The notes below the pieces were generated by a model. The model searched no databases. It was given only the letters and a program-made list of their open reading frames with translations, and was not told where the DNA came from. Made by a program: the position numbers and the translations under genes. Positions 8,715 through 18,844 of a DNA stretch of 64,000 nt are shown here, one piece after another (position 1 is the stretch's first letter; each line of letters begins with the position of its first letter). The stretch is from Streptomyces sp. NBC_01244. Its GTDB lineage: Bacteria; Actinomycetota; Actinomycetes; Streptomycetales; Streptomycetaceae. Location of the stretch: NCBI RefSeq assembly GCF_035987325.1, contig NZ_CP108488.1, positions 4,464,001 to 4,528,000 on the forward strand, in the 5' to 3' direction.

Positions 8715-10181
8715 TCAGCGGGCGAGTACGCCGAACAGGAGGCCGTTGCCGATCTGCGCGTCGGTCGGCGGGTTGACGACGCGGGTGGGCGAGGTGCCGG
8801 CGACCTTGCCGTCCTTCGTGCCGACGGACCAGACCTGCGGGACGGTCGCCGCGACCGCGAAGGTGATCTCGGGCTGCTTGTCGTTGTTCAGGTCGGTGAC
8901 CTTGAGCAGCGTGGGGATGCGGTACGTGCCCGCGGGCGTGGGCAGGCCCGGCGCGTTGTGGGCGTACCAGGAGGCCCCGATGCCGGTGACGCCCTTGGCC
9001 GTGCCCTTGAGCACGTAGAAGCCGCCGCCGCTGATGTAGCAGTGCTCGCAGGTGGACTTCCGCTCGCCCAGGGCGCCGATGATCAGCTCGGGGTTGCCGT
9101 CCTGGTTGAGGTCGGCCGCGGCGACGGAGTTGCCGAAGTAGTCGCCCGCCTCCACACCGCCCGGGATGCCGTCGCTGTCCTCGTTGAACGTCTGGACGCC
9201 GCGGCTGTCGTCCACGCCGTTGACGGAACCGAAGTTGATCCGGACCAGCCCCGCGGCGCGGTCGGTGTCGTTCTGGATCGCCGAGTCGCCCACGGCGATG
9301 TCGCCGTAGCCGTCCTTGTCGAAGTCGGCGATGGCGACGCTGCCGCCGCCGCGGATGGTGACCGGGGTGAAGCGCGGTCCGGAGGTCCCGCCGAGGAGCA
9401 CCCGGCCCCGCATCGCGTCGCCCATGCCGAAATTGCTCCGCTCGCCGAGGACGACGAGGTCGTCGATGGCGCCCTTGTTGATCCGGCCCACGGCGATCCG
9501 GTTCTGCGCGTCCTGCGGCCCGAAGACGGGGTAGTCGCGGCCGAGCTCGATCTTCTTCGTGGAGAGGGGCGAACCGTCCGCCTTGAAGGGGCCGCGGAAC
9601 AGCCAGAGCGAGGTGGAGTAGCCGACGACGAGGTCGGTCCTGCCGTCGCCGGTGAAGTCACCGGACTTCAGGACGACGCCGTAGCCGGGCCGCTTCTGCG
9701 GGTCGGCCATCGCGGTGGCGCCCTTGAGACCCGTGGCGCTGCCCCAGATGAGGGTGACCTGGTCGTCCCGCGTGCCCACGGCGAGGTCCGCGTAGCCGTC
9801 GCCGTTGAAGTCGCCGTTGGTGAGGACGGCCCCGAACTGCCGGCTCGCCTTCGCGTCACCCGGGATGCCGGGGCTGTTCTGGGTGATGACCTTCAGGCCG
9901 GTCTTCTGGGCGCCGTACTTGCCGCCGTAGGAGACGGTCACGTAGCCCGCGGCGTACACCGAGGTGGTGGCCCCGTCCGTGCCCTTGACGTTCACGGAGG
10001 CGTCCGGGGCGCCGATCGCCAGGTCGTGGTACCCGTCGCCGTTGAAGTCGTCGGCGTACCGGGTGGCCGCGGGCCCGGCGGTGGCCGCCTCGGCCGGGGT
10101 GCCGGTGGAGGCCAGCAGGCCTCCGGTGAGCGTGGTGAGCGTCGCGATGATCGCGATGGCGTGATGGATGTGGCGCCTCAC
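8715..10181 (-). CDS. Secreted FG-GAP (integrin-like) repeat protein
   Basis: Secreted beta-propeller protein of unknown ligand. A signal peptide (about residues 1-33, RRHIHHAIAII...PAEAA) is followed by at least six FG-GAP/VCBS units with calcium-type loops: DFNGDGYHDLAIG, DFNGDGYADLAVG, DFTGDGRTDLVVG, DFDKDGYGDIAVG, DLNQDGNPELIIG and a degenerate last one. Two cysteines lie in KSTCEHCYISG. I prefer the GTG at 10181, with GGGGGAA at correct distance. A TTG at 10196 would place the ribosome site inside the coding region. The DNA at 56112-57296 encodes a related protein without a signal peptide. Confidence 0.9.
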   Translation of the reverse strand: MRRHIHHAIAIIATLTTLTGGLLASTGTPAEAATAGPAATRYADDFNGDGYHDLAIGAPDASVNVKGTDGATTSVYAAGYVTVSYGGKYGAQKTGLKVITQNSPGIPGDAKASRQFGAVLTNGDFNGDGYADLAVGTRDDQVTLIWGSATGLKGATAMADPQKRPGYGVVLKSGDFTGDGRTDLVVGYSTSLWLFRGPFKADGSPLSTKKIELGRDYPVFGPQDAQNRIAVGRINKGAIDDLVVLGERSNFGMGDAMRGRVLLGGTSGPRFTPVTIRGGGSVAIADFDKDGYGDIAVGDSAIQNDTDRAAGLVRINFGSVNGVDDSRGVQTFNEDSDGIPGGVEAGDYFGNSVAAADLNQDGNPELIIGALGERKSTCEHCYISGGGFYVLKGTAKGVTGIGASWYAHNAPGLPTPAGTYRIPTLLKVTDLNNDKQPEITFAVAATVPQVWSVGTKDGKVAGTSPTRVVNPPTDAQIGNGLLFGVLAR

Positions 10182-10303
10182 GGCCGGTTCCCCCAAGAAA
10201 CTCGATCGAATGTCCGCCCCTAAGACCGCTGTTGGGCCGGAACGGTTGTACGAGTTCCCACACCGGTTCGCGCCCGGGACCCCAGCGGGCCCGGGACGGA
10301 CGA

Positions 10304-10342
10304 ATGCCCCCGATCCGCGCGGTACGCACAGGTCGGGGGCAT
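10304..10342. terminator. Terminator after gpmA
   Basis: ATGCCCCCGA (10304-10313) pairs with TCGGGGGCAT (10333-10342), 12 bp past the gpmA stop on the minus strand. A GTTTTTGTT stretch on the gpmA-proximal side would give a U tract for transcription in the opposite direction. Confidence 0.8.
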
Positions 10343-10353
10343 GATCGTTTTTG

Positions 10354-11115
10354 TTACTTCTTCTTGCCCTGGTTCTTGACGGCCTCGATGGCGGCCGCCG
10401 CGGCGTCCGGGTCGAGGTAGGTGCCGCCCGGGTTGAGGGGCTTGAAGTCGGCGTCCAGCTCGTAGGAGAGCGGGATGCCGGTCGGGATGTTCAGGCCCGC
10501 GATGTCGGCGTCGGAGACCCCGTCGAGGTGCTTGACCAGCGCGCGCAGGGAGTTGCCGTGCGCGGCGACCAGGACGGTGTGGCCGTCCAGCAGGTCCGGG
10601 ACGATCGAGTCGTACCAGTACGGGAGCATGCGGACGACGACGTCCTTGAGGCACTCGGTGCGGGGGCGCAGCTCCGGCGGGATGGAGGCGTAGCGCGGGT
10701 CCCCGGACTGCGAGAACTCCGTACCGTCTTCGAGCGCCGGCGGCGGGGTGTCGTACGAGCGGCGCCACAGCATGAACTGCTCCTCGCCGAACTCGGCGAG
10801 GGTCTGGGCCTTGTCCTTGCCCTGGAGGGCGCCGTAGTGGCGCTCGTTCAGGCGCCAGGAGCGGTGGACCGGGATCCAGTGGCGGTCGGCGGCCTCCAGC
10901 GCGAGCTGGGAGGTGCGGATCGCACGCTTCTGGAGGGACGTGTGGACCACGTCGGGGAGAAGTCCGGCGTCCTTCAGGAGTTCGCCACCGCGGACTGCCT
11001 CCTTCTCGCCCTTCTCGTTGAGATTGACGTCCACCCAGCCGGTGAACAGGTTCTTCGCGTTCCATTCGCTCTCGCCGTGGCGGAGGAGGATCAGCTTGTA
11101 CGGTGCGTCGGCCAT
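10354..11115 (-). CDS. gpmA: 2,3-bisphosphoglycerate-dependent phosphoglycerate mutase
   Basis: Interconverts 3- and 2-phosphoglycerate in glycolysis and gluconeogenesis. The protein has 253 residues, normal for the dPGM family. The phospho-acceptor His13 lies in LRHGESEWN, the catalytic second His in [11 protein letters not shown], and the substrate loop [10 protein letters not shown] is present. The start is ATG 11115 ([14 protein letters not shown]). Much longer upstream reading frames are only G+C-driven openness across the neighbouring transporter gene. Confidence 0.96.
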   Translation of the reverse strand: MADAPYKLILLRHGESEWNAKNLFTGWVDVNLNEKGEKEAVRGGELLKDAGLLPDVVHTSLQKRAIRTSQLALEAADRHWIPVHRSWRLNERHYGALQGKDKAQTLAEFGEEQFMLWRRSYDTPPPALEDGTEFSQSGDPRYASIPPELRPRTECLKDVVVRMLPYWYDSIVPDLLDGHTVLVAAHGNSLRALVKHLDGVSDADIAGLNIPTGIPLSYELDADFKPLNPGGTYLDPDAAAAAIEAVKNQGKKK

Positions 11116-11277
11116 GCGTACGAGCCTAATGGACGCACCCGCCCGCCCGCGCGCGGTGTGTACGGCATGTGGGACGGTCCCCGATTGACGGCAGACGTCA
11201 ATCGAGTGGCTCTGGAGGGCCGCTATATGTAGGTTCCGAAGGAGCAGAGGGACGCTTACATCTCGGGGGGATTCCGT

Positions 11278-12621
11278 ATGTCCGTTGCCAGTGTGAGACG
11301 GGCCGCCCGCGAGAGCGTGGCGGGTCTGCCCCGGGAGTTCTGGTGGCTCTGGACGAGCACGCTGGTCAACAGGCTCGGGGCCTTCGTCGCCACGTTCATG
11401 ACCTTGTACCTGACCCTGGAGCGGGGCTATTCGGCCTCCTTCGTGGGACTTGTGGTGGCCCTGCACGGGCTCGGCGGCGTGGTGTCCTCGCTCGTCGCCG
11501 GGGTCCTCACGGACCGGCTGGGCCGGCGGCCCACGCTGATGGCGGCGCAGACGTCGACCGCGTTCTCGGTGGCGCTGCTCGGGTTCATGGAGCACCCGGC
11601 GGCGATCGCCGCGGTGGCGCTGCTGGTCGGCATGACCTCCAACGCCTCGCGGCCGGCGGTGCAGGCGATGATGGCGGACATCGTCCGCCCGGAGGACCGG
11701 GTACGGGCCTTCGCGCTGAACTACTGGGCCATCAACCTGGGCTTCGCCGTCAGCTCGACCGTGGCGGGCTTCGTAGCGGAGTACAGCTACCTGGCCGGGT
11801 TCCTCGGCGAGGCGGCCCTGACGCTGGTCTGCGCGGTGCTCGTCTACCTCAAGCTGCCGGAGTCCCGGCCGGAGAAGACGGCGGCGGAGAAGGCGGCCGC
11901 CGAGCCGGAGATCGGCATGGGGACCGTGCTGCGGGACGGGCGGTTCATGGGTGTGGTCGGGCTGTCGTTCCTGATCTCGCTGATCTTCATGCAGGGCTCG
12001 TTCGGGCTGCCGCTCGCGATGGGCGCGGCCGGGTTCTCCACCGTCGACTACGGGCTGGTCGCCGCCGTGAACGGCGTGCTGATCGTGGTGCTGCAGATCC
12101 CGGTCACCCGGTTCATCGAGCACCGCGATCCGCAGAAGCTGCTGGTGATCTCGGCGCTGCTGGCCGGGTACGGATTCGGGCTGACGGCCTTCGGCGGCTC
12201 GGTGTGGAGCCTCGCGCTGACCGTCTGCGTGTGGACGCTGGCCGAGATCGTCAACTCGCCGACCCAGATGGGTCTGGTCGCGCGGCTCTCCCCGGTGCAC
12301 GGGCGCGGCCGCTACCAGGGCATGTACACGATGTCGTGGGCGGTGGCCTCGCTGATCGCCCCGCTGATGGCGGGCTTCGTGATCGAGCACTTCGGCGCGG
12401 CCTGGCTGTGGGGCGCGACGGCGGTCCTGGGGACCATCGCCGCGGGGGGCTACTGGGTGCTGATGAGGGGGCTTACCCAGGGCGAAGCCGGCCCGGTGGA
12501 AGCGGTCGCGGAAGCGGAGGCGGTCGCGGAGGCAGAGGCGGTCGCGGAGGCGGTCGTGGAGGTCGCCGCCCCGGCGAAGGCGCAGGTGAAGAGGAAGGAT
12601 CCGGTGGCTCCGGCCGCCTGA
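11278..12621 (+). CDS. MFS drug:H+ antiporter-type transporter
   Basis: Inner-membrane transporter of the major facilitator superfamily with 447 residues and 12 predicted membrane segments. The conserved loop 2-3 motif appears as [14 protein letters not shown] (about residues 77-90). The substrate is unknown; the family includes multidrug and sugar exporters. The tail after the last segment (from about 405) is a charged Val-Ala-Glu repeat encoded by degenerate GCGGTCGCGGAAGCGGAG units. The ATG at 11278 follows GGGGGG. It is convergent with the YbjN gene (5-bp gap) and no terminator hairpin fits between them. Confidence 0.88.
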   Translation: MSVASVRRAARESVAGLPREFWWLWTSTLVNRLGAFVATFMTLYLTLERGYSASFVGLVVALHGLGGVVSSLVAGVLTDRLGRRPTLMAAQTSTAFSVALLGFMEHPAAIAAVALLVGMTSNASRPAVQAMMADIVRPEDRVRAFALNYWAINLGFAVSSTVAGFVAEYSYLAGFLGEAALTLVCAVLVYLKLPESRPEKTAAEKAAAEPEIGMGTVLRDGRFMGVVGLSFLISLIFMQGSFGLPLAMGAAGFSTVDYGLVAAVNGVLIVVLQIPVTRFIEHRDPQKLLVISALLAGYGFGLTAFGGSVWSLALTVCVWTLAEIVNSPTQMGLVARLSPVHGRGRYQGMYTMSWAVASLIAPLMAGFVIEHFGAAWLWGATAVLGTIAAGGYWVLMRGLTQGEAGPVEAVAEAEAVAEAEAVAEAVVEVAAPAKAQVKRKDPVAPAA

Positions 12622-12626
12622 CCCGC

Positions 12627-13175
12627 CTACTCCGGCTGCGCCGCCGCCCCCGACGGCTGCGTCAGGTTCTTGAAGGCGTCCAGGTTGCGCGTGGACTCGC
12701 CCCGCGAGACCCGCCACTCGTACTCCCGCCGGATGGCGCTCGCGAACCCCAGCTCCAGCAGGGTGTTGAATGCCCCGTCCGCCGCCTCCAGGACCGTGCC
12801 GAGGAGCCGGTCCAGATCGTCGGGGGTGATCACCGACAGGGGGAGGCGGGCCGTCAGGTAGACGTCGCCGAGCGCGTCGACCGCGTAGGCCATGCCGTAG
12901 AGCTTGAGGTTGCGCTCCAGGAGCCACCGGTGGACGCCGGCCGCGTTCTCGTCCGGGTGGCGGATCACGAAGGCGTTGACCGACAGGGAGTGTTTCCCGG
13001 CCTTGAGCGAGCAGGTGGTGCTCAGCTTGCGGGTGCCGGGGAGCTGGACCACGTACGAGCCCGGCTCCGGGCTCTCCCAGCTCAGTTCCGCGCCGGTCAG
13101 CGTCGCTTCGATGATCGCGGCGGTGCCGGTGCCGTCCGTGCCGTCGGCGCCGTCGGTGAGGTGAGCGTCAGCCAT
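12627..13175 (-). CDS. YbjN-domain protein
   Basis: The protein has 182 residues with one YbjN/DUF1790 domain (about 20-160), including [29 protein letters not shown] and [14 protein letters not shown]. In this family the fold resembles type III secretion chaperones, but the role in actinobacteria is unknown. The start ATG overlaps the end of mshA by 8 bp (ATGGCTGA), so the two are translationally coupled. The same arrangement next to mshA is usual in Streptomyces to my knowledge. No signal peptide. Confidence 0.9.
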   Translation of the reverse strand: MADAHLTDGADGTDGTGTAAIIEATLTGAELSWESPEPGSYVVQLPGTRKLSTTCSLKAGKHSLSVNAFVIRHPDENAAGVHRWLLERNLKLYGMAYAVDALGDVYLTARLPLSVITPDDLDRLLGTVLEAADGAFNTLLELGFASAIRREYEWRVSRGESTRNLDAFKNLTQPSGAAAQPE

Positions 13176-14556
13176 GGTGGGAGCGTACGTGACGGCGGTG
13201 ATCGTGCATCGCCCCTGTGTACACGTCGGCCGTGCCGCTCGCGGCGGTGTCCCAGCCGAAGAACTGCGCGTGCCGCGCGGCCGCCTCGCCCATCCGGCCC
13301 GACAGTCCCGGCTCGTCCACGAAGCGCCGTAGCTCGCGGGCGTAGTCCACCGGATCGTGGCCGGGTACGAGGATCCCCGTGACCCCGTCGTTGACGGCGA
13401 CCGGGAGCCCGCCGACGGCCGCGGCCAGCACCGGCGTGCCGGTGGCCTGCGCCTCTATCGCGACCAGCCCGAAGGACTCGCTGTACGAGGGCATGACCAG
13501 TACGGACGCCGCCCGGAACCAGTCCGCGAGCGCGTCCTGCGCCACCGGCGGGTGGAAGTGCACGAGGTCCGCGATGCCGAGCTTCGCGGCCAGCTTCTGC
13601 AGCCCCTCCGGCTTCGCGAGCCCGCTGCCGCTCGGCCCGCCGACGACGGGCACGAACAGGCGGGTGCGCAGCGCCGGCTCGCGGTCCACCAGTTCCGCGA
13701 CGGCCCTCAGCAGGATGTCGGGGGCCTTGAGCGGCTGGATGCGGCCCGCGAAGAGCGGGATGACGGCGTCCTGCGGCAGTCCGAGGCGGGCGCGGGCGGC
13801 GGCGCGGCCGTCGGCGACGGTGAAGCGCTCGAGGTTCACGCCGGGGTGGACGACGGCGACCTTGCCGGGGTCGGCCGCGTAGTGGCGGACGAGCTCGTCG
13901 GCTTCCTCGGCGGTGTTCGCGATGAGCCGGTCTGCGGCGTCGACGATCTGCGTCTCGCCGATGACGCGGGCGGCGGGCTCGGGGGTGTCGCCCTCGGCGA
14001 GCGCCGCGTTCTTGACCTTGGCCATGGTGTGCATGGCGTGCACGAGCGGGACGCCCCAGCGCTCGGCGGCGAGCCAGCCGACGTGACCGGAGAGCCAGTA
14101 GTGGGAGTGGACCAGGTCGTAGTAGCCGGGGCGGTGGCCGGCCCACGCCTGCATGACGCCGTGGGTGAAGGCGCACAGCTGGGCCGGCAGCTCCTCCTTG
14201 GCGAGGCCCTCGTACGGGCCGGCGTCCACGTGCCGTACGAGGACTCCGGGCGCGAGCTCGACCACGGGCGGCAGGCCGCCGGTGGTGGCACGGGTGAAGA
14301 TCTCGACCTCGATGTTGATCGCGGCGAGGCGCCGGGCCAGCTCGACGATGTAGACGTTCATGCCTCCGGCGTCGCCGGTACCGGGCTGGTGCAGCGGTGA
14401 GGTGTGCACGCTGAGCATGGCGACGCGCCGCGGCTTGCGGTGACCGCCGACGCCGGCGGGCAGGCGCAGGCGGGGCGGCTCGTGGCGGGTGCCGGAACGG
14501 GCCGCGGCGAAGCGGCCGCCGATGCTGCCGCCGATGCGGGACACGTACTGGCTCAA
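13168..14556 (-). CDS. mshA: D-inositol-3-phosphate glycosyltransferase (mycothiol step 1)
   Basis: Adds GlcNAc from UDP-GlcNAc to inositol 3-phosphate, the first step of mycothiol synthesis. The protein has 462 residues and belongs to family GT4. The N-terminal domain has [23 protein letters not shown] with the GG nucleotide loop, and the C-terminal domain has the E-x7-E motif in [17 protein letters not shown] chose the TTG at 14556 ([10 protein letters not shown]), with GAGAGGAA upstream, because known MshA proteins begin MSQYVSR. A longer ATG frame adds 30 unrelated residues. MshD, the last enzyme, is encoded at 46155. Confidence 0.94.
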   Translation of the reverse strand: MSQYVSRIGGSIGGRFAAARSGTRHEPPRLRLPAGVGGHRKPRRVAMLSVHTSPLHQPGTGDAGGMNVYIVELARRLAAINIEVEIFTRATTGGLPPVVELAPGVLVRHVDAGPYEGLAKEELPAQLCAFTHGVMQAWAGHRPGYYDLVHSHYWLSGHVGWLAAERWGVPLVHAMHTMAKVKNAALAEGDTPEPAARVIGETQIVDAADRLIANTAEEADELVRHYAADPGKVAVVHPGVNLERFTVADGRAAARARLGLPQDAVIPLFAGRIQPLKAPDILLRAVAELVDREPALRTRLFVPVVGGPSGSGLAKPEGLQKLAAKLGIADLVHFHPPVAQDALADWFRAASVLVMPSYSESFGLVAIEAQATGTPVLAAAVGGLPVAVNDGVTGILVPGHDPVDYARELRRFVDEPGLSGRMGEAAARHAQFFGWDTAASGTADVYTGAMHDHRRHVRSHHG

Positions 14557-14719
14557 GGGAGCAGTTCCTCTCGCTCGGACGGCATGACACGGAGAGCGCT
14601 GTCGGCGCTCTTCTAGGAGTGCAACCCGGACGGCCGTCCCCCGCATTCCGGGACGGGCCGATTTCCTGCTGCCGCGCCGGATTTTTATCGCGCGGGAACG
14701 CTCCGCTTACTCTCTGCAC

Positions 14720-15529
14720 ATGGCCTCCCGCTCCACCCCTCCCCCTCGTCGCCCCGTCGGCACGGTGACCCGCGGGACGACGAACCCGAACCGCCTGCGC
14801 CGCATGGACCGCTGGATCGCGGCAACGCACGGAGCGGCGCTGCGGCGCGCGGACGACCCCGTCGCGGTGGACCTCGGCTACGGGGCCGCGCCCTGGACCG
14901 CGGTGGAACTGCTGGCGCGGCTGCGGGAGGCGGCCCCGCGGGTGCGGGTGGTCGGCATCGAGATCGATCCGGCGCGGGTCGCGGGCGCCAAGCCGTACGA
15001 GCGGGAGGGCCTGAGCTTTAGGCACGGCGGCTTCGAGGTGCCGCTGGAGGGCGGGGTCCGGCCCGCGCTGATCCGGGCGGCGAACGTGCTGCGCCAGTAC
15101 GACGAGGAGCAGGTCGAGGCGGTGTGGGAGCGGTTGTGTGCCCGGCTCGCTCCCGACGGGCTGCTGGTGGAGGGGACCTGCGACGAGATCGGACGGCGCC
15201 ACGTCTGGGTCGCGCTGGGGCCCGAAGGGGCGCGCACGGTGACCTTCGCGACCCGGCTGGGCTCCCTGGAGCGCCCCTCGGACCTGGCGGAGCGGCTGCC
15301 GAAGGCGTTGATCCACCGCAACGTGCCGGGCGAGCCGGTGCACGCGTTCCTGCGCGACTTCGACCGGGCGTGGGCGGCGGCGGCTCCGTACGCCTCCTAC
15401 GGGGCGCGGCAGCGCTGGATCCGGACGGCGCGGGCGCTGGCCGGGGACTGGCCGCTGGCGGACGGGCCGGTGCGGTGGCGTCAGGGGGAACTGACGGTGC
15501 GGTGGGAAGCGTTGAGGCCTTCGGGGTGA
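14720..15529 (+). CDS. Class I SAM-dependent methyltransferase, substrate unknown
   Basis: The protein has 269 residues. It has a Rossmann-type SAM site with motif I variant VAVDLGYGAAPWTAVEL (about 48-64) and acidic motif II in VVGIEIDPARV. Motif IV is not an NPPY type, and LLVEGTCDEIGRRHVWVAL follows at about 150. I cannot name the substrate. The C-terminus (FLRDFDRAWAAAAPYASYGARQRW) is characteristic of an uncharacterised actinobacterial group. It is divergent from mshA with 163 bp between. A tandem-repeat tract follows. Confidence 0.85.
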   Translation: MASRSTPPPRRPVGTVTRGTTNPNRLRRMDRWIAATHGAALRRADDPVAVDLGYGAAPWTAVELLARLREAAPRVRVVGIEIDPARVAGAKPYEREGLSFRHGGFEVPLEGGVRPALIRAANVLRQYDEEQVEAVWERLCARLAPDGLLVEGTCDEIGRRHVWVALGPEGARTVTFATRLGSLERPSDLAERLPKALIHRNVPGEPVHAFLRDFDRAWAAAAPYASYGARQRWIRTARALAGDWPLADGPVRWRQGELTVRWEALRPSG

Positions 15530-15559
15530 CGTCCTCGAGGTGATGTCCTCGGGGTGACG

Positions 15560-15632
15560 GTGGCCGCGGGGGCCAGGGGGGCCGCGGGAGCCAGGGGGGC
15601 CGCCGGGGGCAGGGGGGCCGCGGGGGCGATCG
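15560..15632. repeat. Degenerate 18-bp tandem repeat
   Basis: Four imperfect copies of a GGGGGCCGCGGGGGCCA-type unit follow the methyltransferase gene. Just before them is a shorter GATGTCCTCGGGGT repeat (from about 15528). I see no gene here; slippage-prone sequence is the simplest reading. Confidence 0.7.
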
Positions 15633-15744
15633 GGACGCATCGGATGGATATCCACAAGGGTGTTGGAATTCACCGACTCGTGGCACCATCCCGAAGGCAA
15701 TCACAAGTTACTGACGATTAGTCAATCCTGTGTCTGGGGGGACC

Positions 15745-16794
15745 ATGAGGAAACGACGACGGGGTTCGATCGCCCTCACTCTGCTCTGCGCGATGGCGCT
15801 GCTGTCCGCGCCCGGCGCGCTGGCCGGTACCGCCTTCGCCGCACCGGAGCCCCAACAGGGCAAGTCCCTGGAGCAGGTCCGCAAGGACATAGAGGGCCTC
15901 TACCGCGAGGCGGGCGCCGCCACGGACGCCTTCAACCTCGCGGAGAGCGAGACCAAGACGCAGTCCGACAAGATCGTGGAGATCGCCAACCTGGTCCTCG
16001 CGGGCCAGGACCGCATCACCGCCCTGAAGGGCCGCGCGGGCGCCGCCGCCCGCGCCCAGTACCGCTCGGGCGGACTGCCGCCCGGCGCGCAGCTGGCCCT
16101 GAGCAACAACCCGACGCAGTTCCTCGACGGCAACGACCGGCTGCGCCAGGGCGAGAAGGCCACCTCGGACCTGCTCTCCGAACTGAACCGCACCCAGAGC
16201 GACTTGCAGCAGTACGCGAGGGACGCGAGCGCGCACTGGGAGACCCTGGAAGCCAACCGGGTCAAGCAGGAAGCCGCGAAGAAGCAGGTCGAGGACAAGA
16301 TCAAGGCGGCGGAGGACCTCGAGAGCAAGCTGGAGGCCGAGCAGAAGGCCCGGCTGCTGGAGCTCGAGGCGGAGGCGCAGCGCAAGGCGCAGACCGACTG
16401 GCTGTCCACGGGCGCGATGACCGGATCCGCGGGCGCCGCGGCCACCGACGCGGGCAAGCGGGCCGTGCAGTTCGCGGCCGCCCAGATGGGGAAGCCGTAC
16501 GTGTGGGGCGCAGAGGGACCCGGTTCGTTCGACTGCTCCGGGCTGACCTCGCAGGCCTGGCTCGCGGCGGGCAAGAGGATCCCGCGCACCTCTCAGGAGC
16601 AGCTGCGGCTGCCGAAGGTCGCGGTCAAGGACATGCGGCCGGGCGACCTGATCATCTACTTCGACGACGCGAGCCACGTCGGGATATACGTCGGGGACGG
16701 CGCGATGATCCATGCCCCCCGCCCCGGCCGCAACGTCACCATGGCGGGCGCGGGCTCCATGCCGATCAAGGCCGTGGTCAGGCCGGACGCGTAG
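15745..16794 (+). CDS. Secreted NlpC/P60 peptidoglycan endopeptidase
   Basis: Cleaves peptide stems of peptidoglycan outside the membrane. The protein has 349 residues: signal peptide (1-33), a long coiled coil (about 38-215) like that of RipA-type hydrolases, then a C40 domain with catalytic Cys264 in FDCSG, His311 in DASHVGIYV and a third polar residue His323 in MIHAP. The start is ATG 15745 behind GGGGGGA. An ATG at 15730 adds five residues with no ribosome site. I looked for a c-di-AMP riboswitch upstream and saw none. A second C40 enzyme is encoded at 62536. Confidence 0.94.
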   Translation: MRKRRRGSIALTLLCAMALLSAPGALAGTAFAAPEPQQGKSLEQVRKDIEGLYREAGAATDAFNLAESETKTQSDKIVEIANLVLAGQDRITALKGRAGAAARAQYRSGGLPPGAQLALSNNPTQFLDGNDRLRQGEKATSDLLSELNRTQSDLQQYARDASAHWETLEANRVKQEAAKKQVEDKIKAAEDLESKLEAEQKARLLELEAEAQRKAQTDWLSTGAMTGSAGAAATDAGKRAVQFAAAQMGKPYVWGAEGPGSFDCSGLTSQAWLAAGKRIPRTSQEQLRLPKVAVKDMRPGDLIIYFDDASHVGIYVGDGAMIHAPRPGRNVTMAGAGSMPIKAVVRPDA

Positions 16795-17056
16795 CGACGA
16801 CCCGCTCACCGACAGGCAGCGGCGCCGGGCACGGCCCGCCGCCGGCGGCGGTGCGTCTCGGTGGGCGGGATGTCTCGGTGGGCGGGATGTCGTACCCCCG
16901 CGCCGTGACGTTGGTCATTCGCCGACGCGGACTTTCCCACCCGATAACGGCATATGCCGGAGCCCCGCGCCGGACCCGCCATTCCGCTTCCCTCGTCCCG
17001 CCGCTAGGGTCGCCGGACGAGCGAACCCCCGAGGGGGCGGGAAGGAACCGGAGACG

Positions 17057-18298
17057 ATGCCCGTACCCGTACCGCGGCAGAGGGACATCCCGGGCACCGA
17101 GAGCGGACCGGGCGGCATGTCATCGCTCACCCTGCTGGTGATCGAGGACGACCCCGCCGGCGGCCTCACCGTTCCCGAGATCCTCGACGCCGACGGCCAC
17201 CGCATCCGGCTGCGCAGCGCCCGCAACCTCACGGAGGCGGCCCGGCTGCTCACCCCCGACGTGAACTGCGTCCTGCTCGATCTCGCGCTTCCGCACGGCG
17301 GCGCGGGCTCCGGCGACGCCGTCGACCCGTTCGGCGCGCTGCGCGAGGTGCTCCGCATCGCCCCGCGGCACGCCGTCCTCGTGCTCACCTCCGAGGAGGA
17401 CGCGGAGCGCGCCGCGGAGGCCGTACGCGTGGGGGCCCAGGACTTCCTGTTCCGCGACGAGCTCGACGGGCGGCTGCTCAGCCGCGCCATCCGCTACGCG
17501 GTGGAGAGAAAACGGGCGGACATCGCCCAGTACAAGCTCGCAGAATCGAAACTTCGGGCCCAGGAGAACGCCCGCCTGGAGCGCGGGCTGCTCCCGCACC
17601 CGCTCCTGGAGGGGTCCGACCTCCGCTTCGCCGCCCGCTACCGCCCCGGCCGCAGCCGCGCGCTCCTCGGCGGGGACTTCTACGACACCGTCCGCACCCC
17701 CGACGGCACCGTCCACGCGATGATCGGCGACGTCTGCGGCCACGGCCCCGACGAGGCCGCCCTCGGCGTCGAGCTGCGCATCGCCTGGCGGGCGCTGACC
17801 CTGGCCGGCCTGTGCGGCGACGACCTGCTCGCCACCCTCCAGGAGGTCCTGGAAGTCGAGCGCCCCTGCGAGGAGATCTTCGCGACGCTCTGCACGGTGG
17901 ACATCGCCCCCGACGGCCGGCGCGCGGGCCTGTGCCTGGCGGGCCACCCGGCACCGCTGATCTCCCGGCCGGGCCGCCCCGCGCGACTGCTCCCGTACGA
18001 GAACAGCGGCCCGGCGCTCGGCCTGCTGCCGCGGGCCCGCTGGCCGCGCCGCCAGGTGGAGCTGGGCGGCACGTGGAGCCTGATGCTCTACACCGACGGC
18101 CTGATCGAGGGCCGGATCGGCCAGGGCAAGGAACGGCTGGGGCAGGACGGCATGGTCGACATGATCAACCGCCATCTGGCCGACGGGCTGAGCGGCGAAG
18201 GCCTGCTCGAAGCCTCCGTGACCGAGGCCCGCCGCCTCAACGGCGGGGAGCTGACGGACGACGTCGCCGTCGTCCTCCTCTCCCGCGCCGAGGGCTGA
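17057..18298 (+). CDS. PP2C (SpoIIE-type) phosphatase with receiver domain
   Basis: Probable regulator of anti-anti-sigma factor phosphorylation. The protein has 413 residues. Residues about 22-150 form a receiver domain with acidic pocket (IEDDPAGG) and phospho-acceptor Asp in CVLLDLALPHG. A linker helix follows, then a PPM/SpoIIE phosphatase domain from about 180 with metal-site motifs LGGDFYDTV, IGDVCGHGPDEAAL and LYTDGLIEGR. The ATG at 17057 follows GGAAGGAACCGGAG. An internal ATG at 17117 is possible. No anti-sigma kinase gene is adjacent. Confidence 0.92.
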   Translation: MPVPVPRQRDIPGTESGPGGMSSLTLLVIEDDPAGGLTVPEILDADGHRIRLRSARNLTEAARLLTPDVNCVLLDLALPHGGAGSGDAVDPFGALREVLRIAPRHAVLVLTSEEDAERAAEAVRVGAQDFLFRDELDGRLLSRAIRYAVERKRADIAQYKLAESKLRAQENARLERGLLPHPLLEGSDLRFAARYRPGRSRALLGGDFYDTVRTPDGTVHAMIGDVCGHGPDEAALGVELRIAWRALTLAGLCGDDLLATLQEVLEVERPCEEIFATLCTVDIAPDGRRAGLCLAGHPAPLISRPGRPARLLPYENSGPALGLLPRARWPRRQVELGGTWSLMLYTDGLIEGRIGQGKERLGQDGMVDMINRHLADGLSGEGLLEASVTEARRLNGGELTDDVAVVLLSRAEG

Positions 18299-18378
18299 AG
18301 CCCCGGACGCCGGCCGGCCGAACCAACAGGCCGCCCGGAGATCGGGGCCTTACCGGCCACCGGCTTCCGGCCTGCCGC

Positions 18379-18720
18379 CTACCGTCCGCCGTTGTAGGGC
18401 CCGTACGGCCCGTCGCTGCTGCTGCCGCCCCGCCGGCCGCCACCGCCGCCCGAGACCTGCTTGAGGGCGGGGCGCACGTCGACGAAGAAGACGATGCTGG
18501 CGACCAGCCCGGCGATCTGCAGGAAGAGCATCCCGAGGAAGAAGTCCACGACCACGGTGATGCCGAGGATGACCAGCCAGAAGGTCTTGGTCTGCTTGCC
18601 GGCCGCCCGGTACGCGTCCTCGCGCGCCGTCAGTGCCAGCACGAACGCCACCACGGCAAGCCCGAGCATGGCGAACCCGAGCAACGGGAGCACTCCTTGG
18701 TCGAACCCGTTCATCAACAT
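18379..18720 (-). CDS. DUF2516 membrane protein
   Basis: The protein has 113 residues with three predicted membrane segments (about 10-31, 45-64, 65-82) and the family core KQTKTFWLVILGITV. The C-terminus is Gly/Ser/Tyr-rich and cytosolic. Role unknown. It lies upstream of an HBHA-like gene and XRE regulator gene in the same direction in transcription order XRE, HBHA, DUF2516, an order I recall as conserved in Streptomyces. Confidence 0.88.
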   Translation of the reverse strand: MLMNGFDQGVLPLLGFAMLGLAVVAFVLALTAREDAYRAAGKQTKTFWLVILGITVVVDFFLGMLFLQIAGLVASIVFFVDVRPALKQVSGGGGGRRGGSSSDGPYGPYNGGR

Positions 18721-18844
18721 CGCCTGACCGCCTTCTCACGCCTCGCTAGCCGGATTCCGCCTGCCTCCACGCTACCGGCAGAGCCCCTTTCCCAAACCAC
18801 AACGGACCGGACGCCCCGCGGGTGCCCGGTCCGTAGCGCGGATC

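Noticed and set aside
11116..12927. Upstream extension of the gpmA frame over the transporter gene
   Set aside because: Arg/His/Pro-rich nonsense antisense to a clear MFS gene; family similarity begins at the ATG at 11115.
13097..15700. 867-codon minus-strand frame across mshA and the methyltransferase
   Set aside because: Arg/Pro-rich shadow of mshA in another frame; no conserved domain.
15530..15744. c-di-AMP riboswitch in front of the NlpC/P60 gene
   Set aside because: Such elements occur before cell-wall hydrolases in Streptomyces, but I could not find the conserved core strings here or before the gene at 62536.
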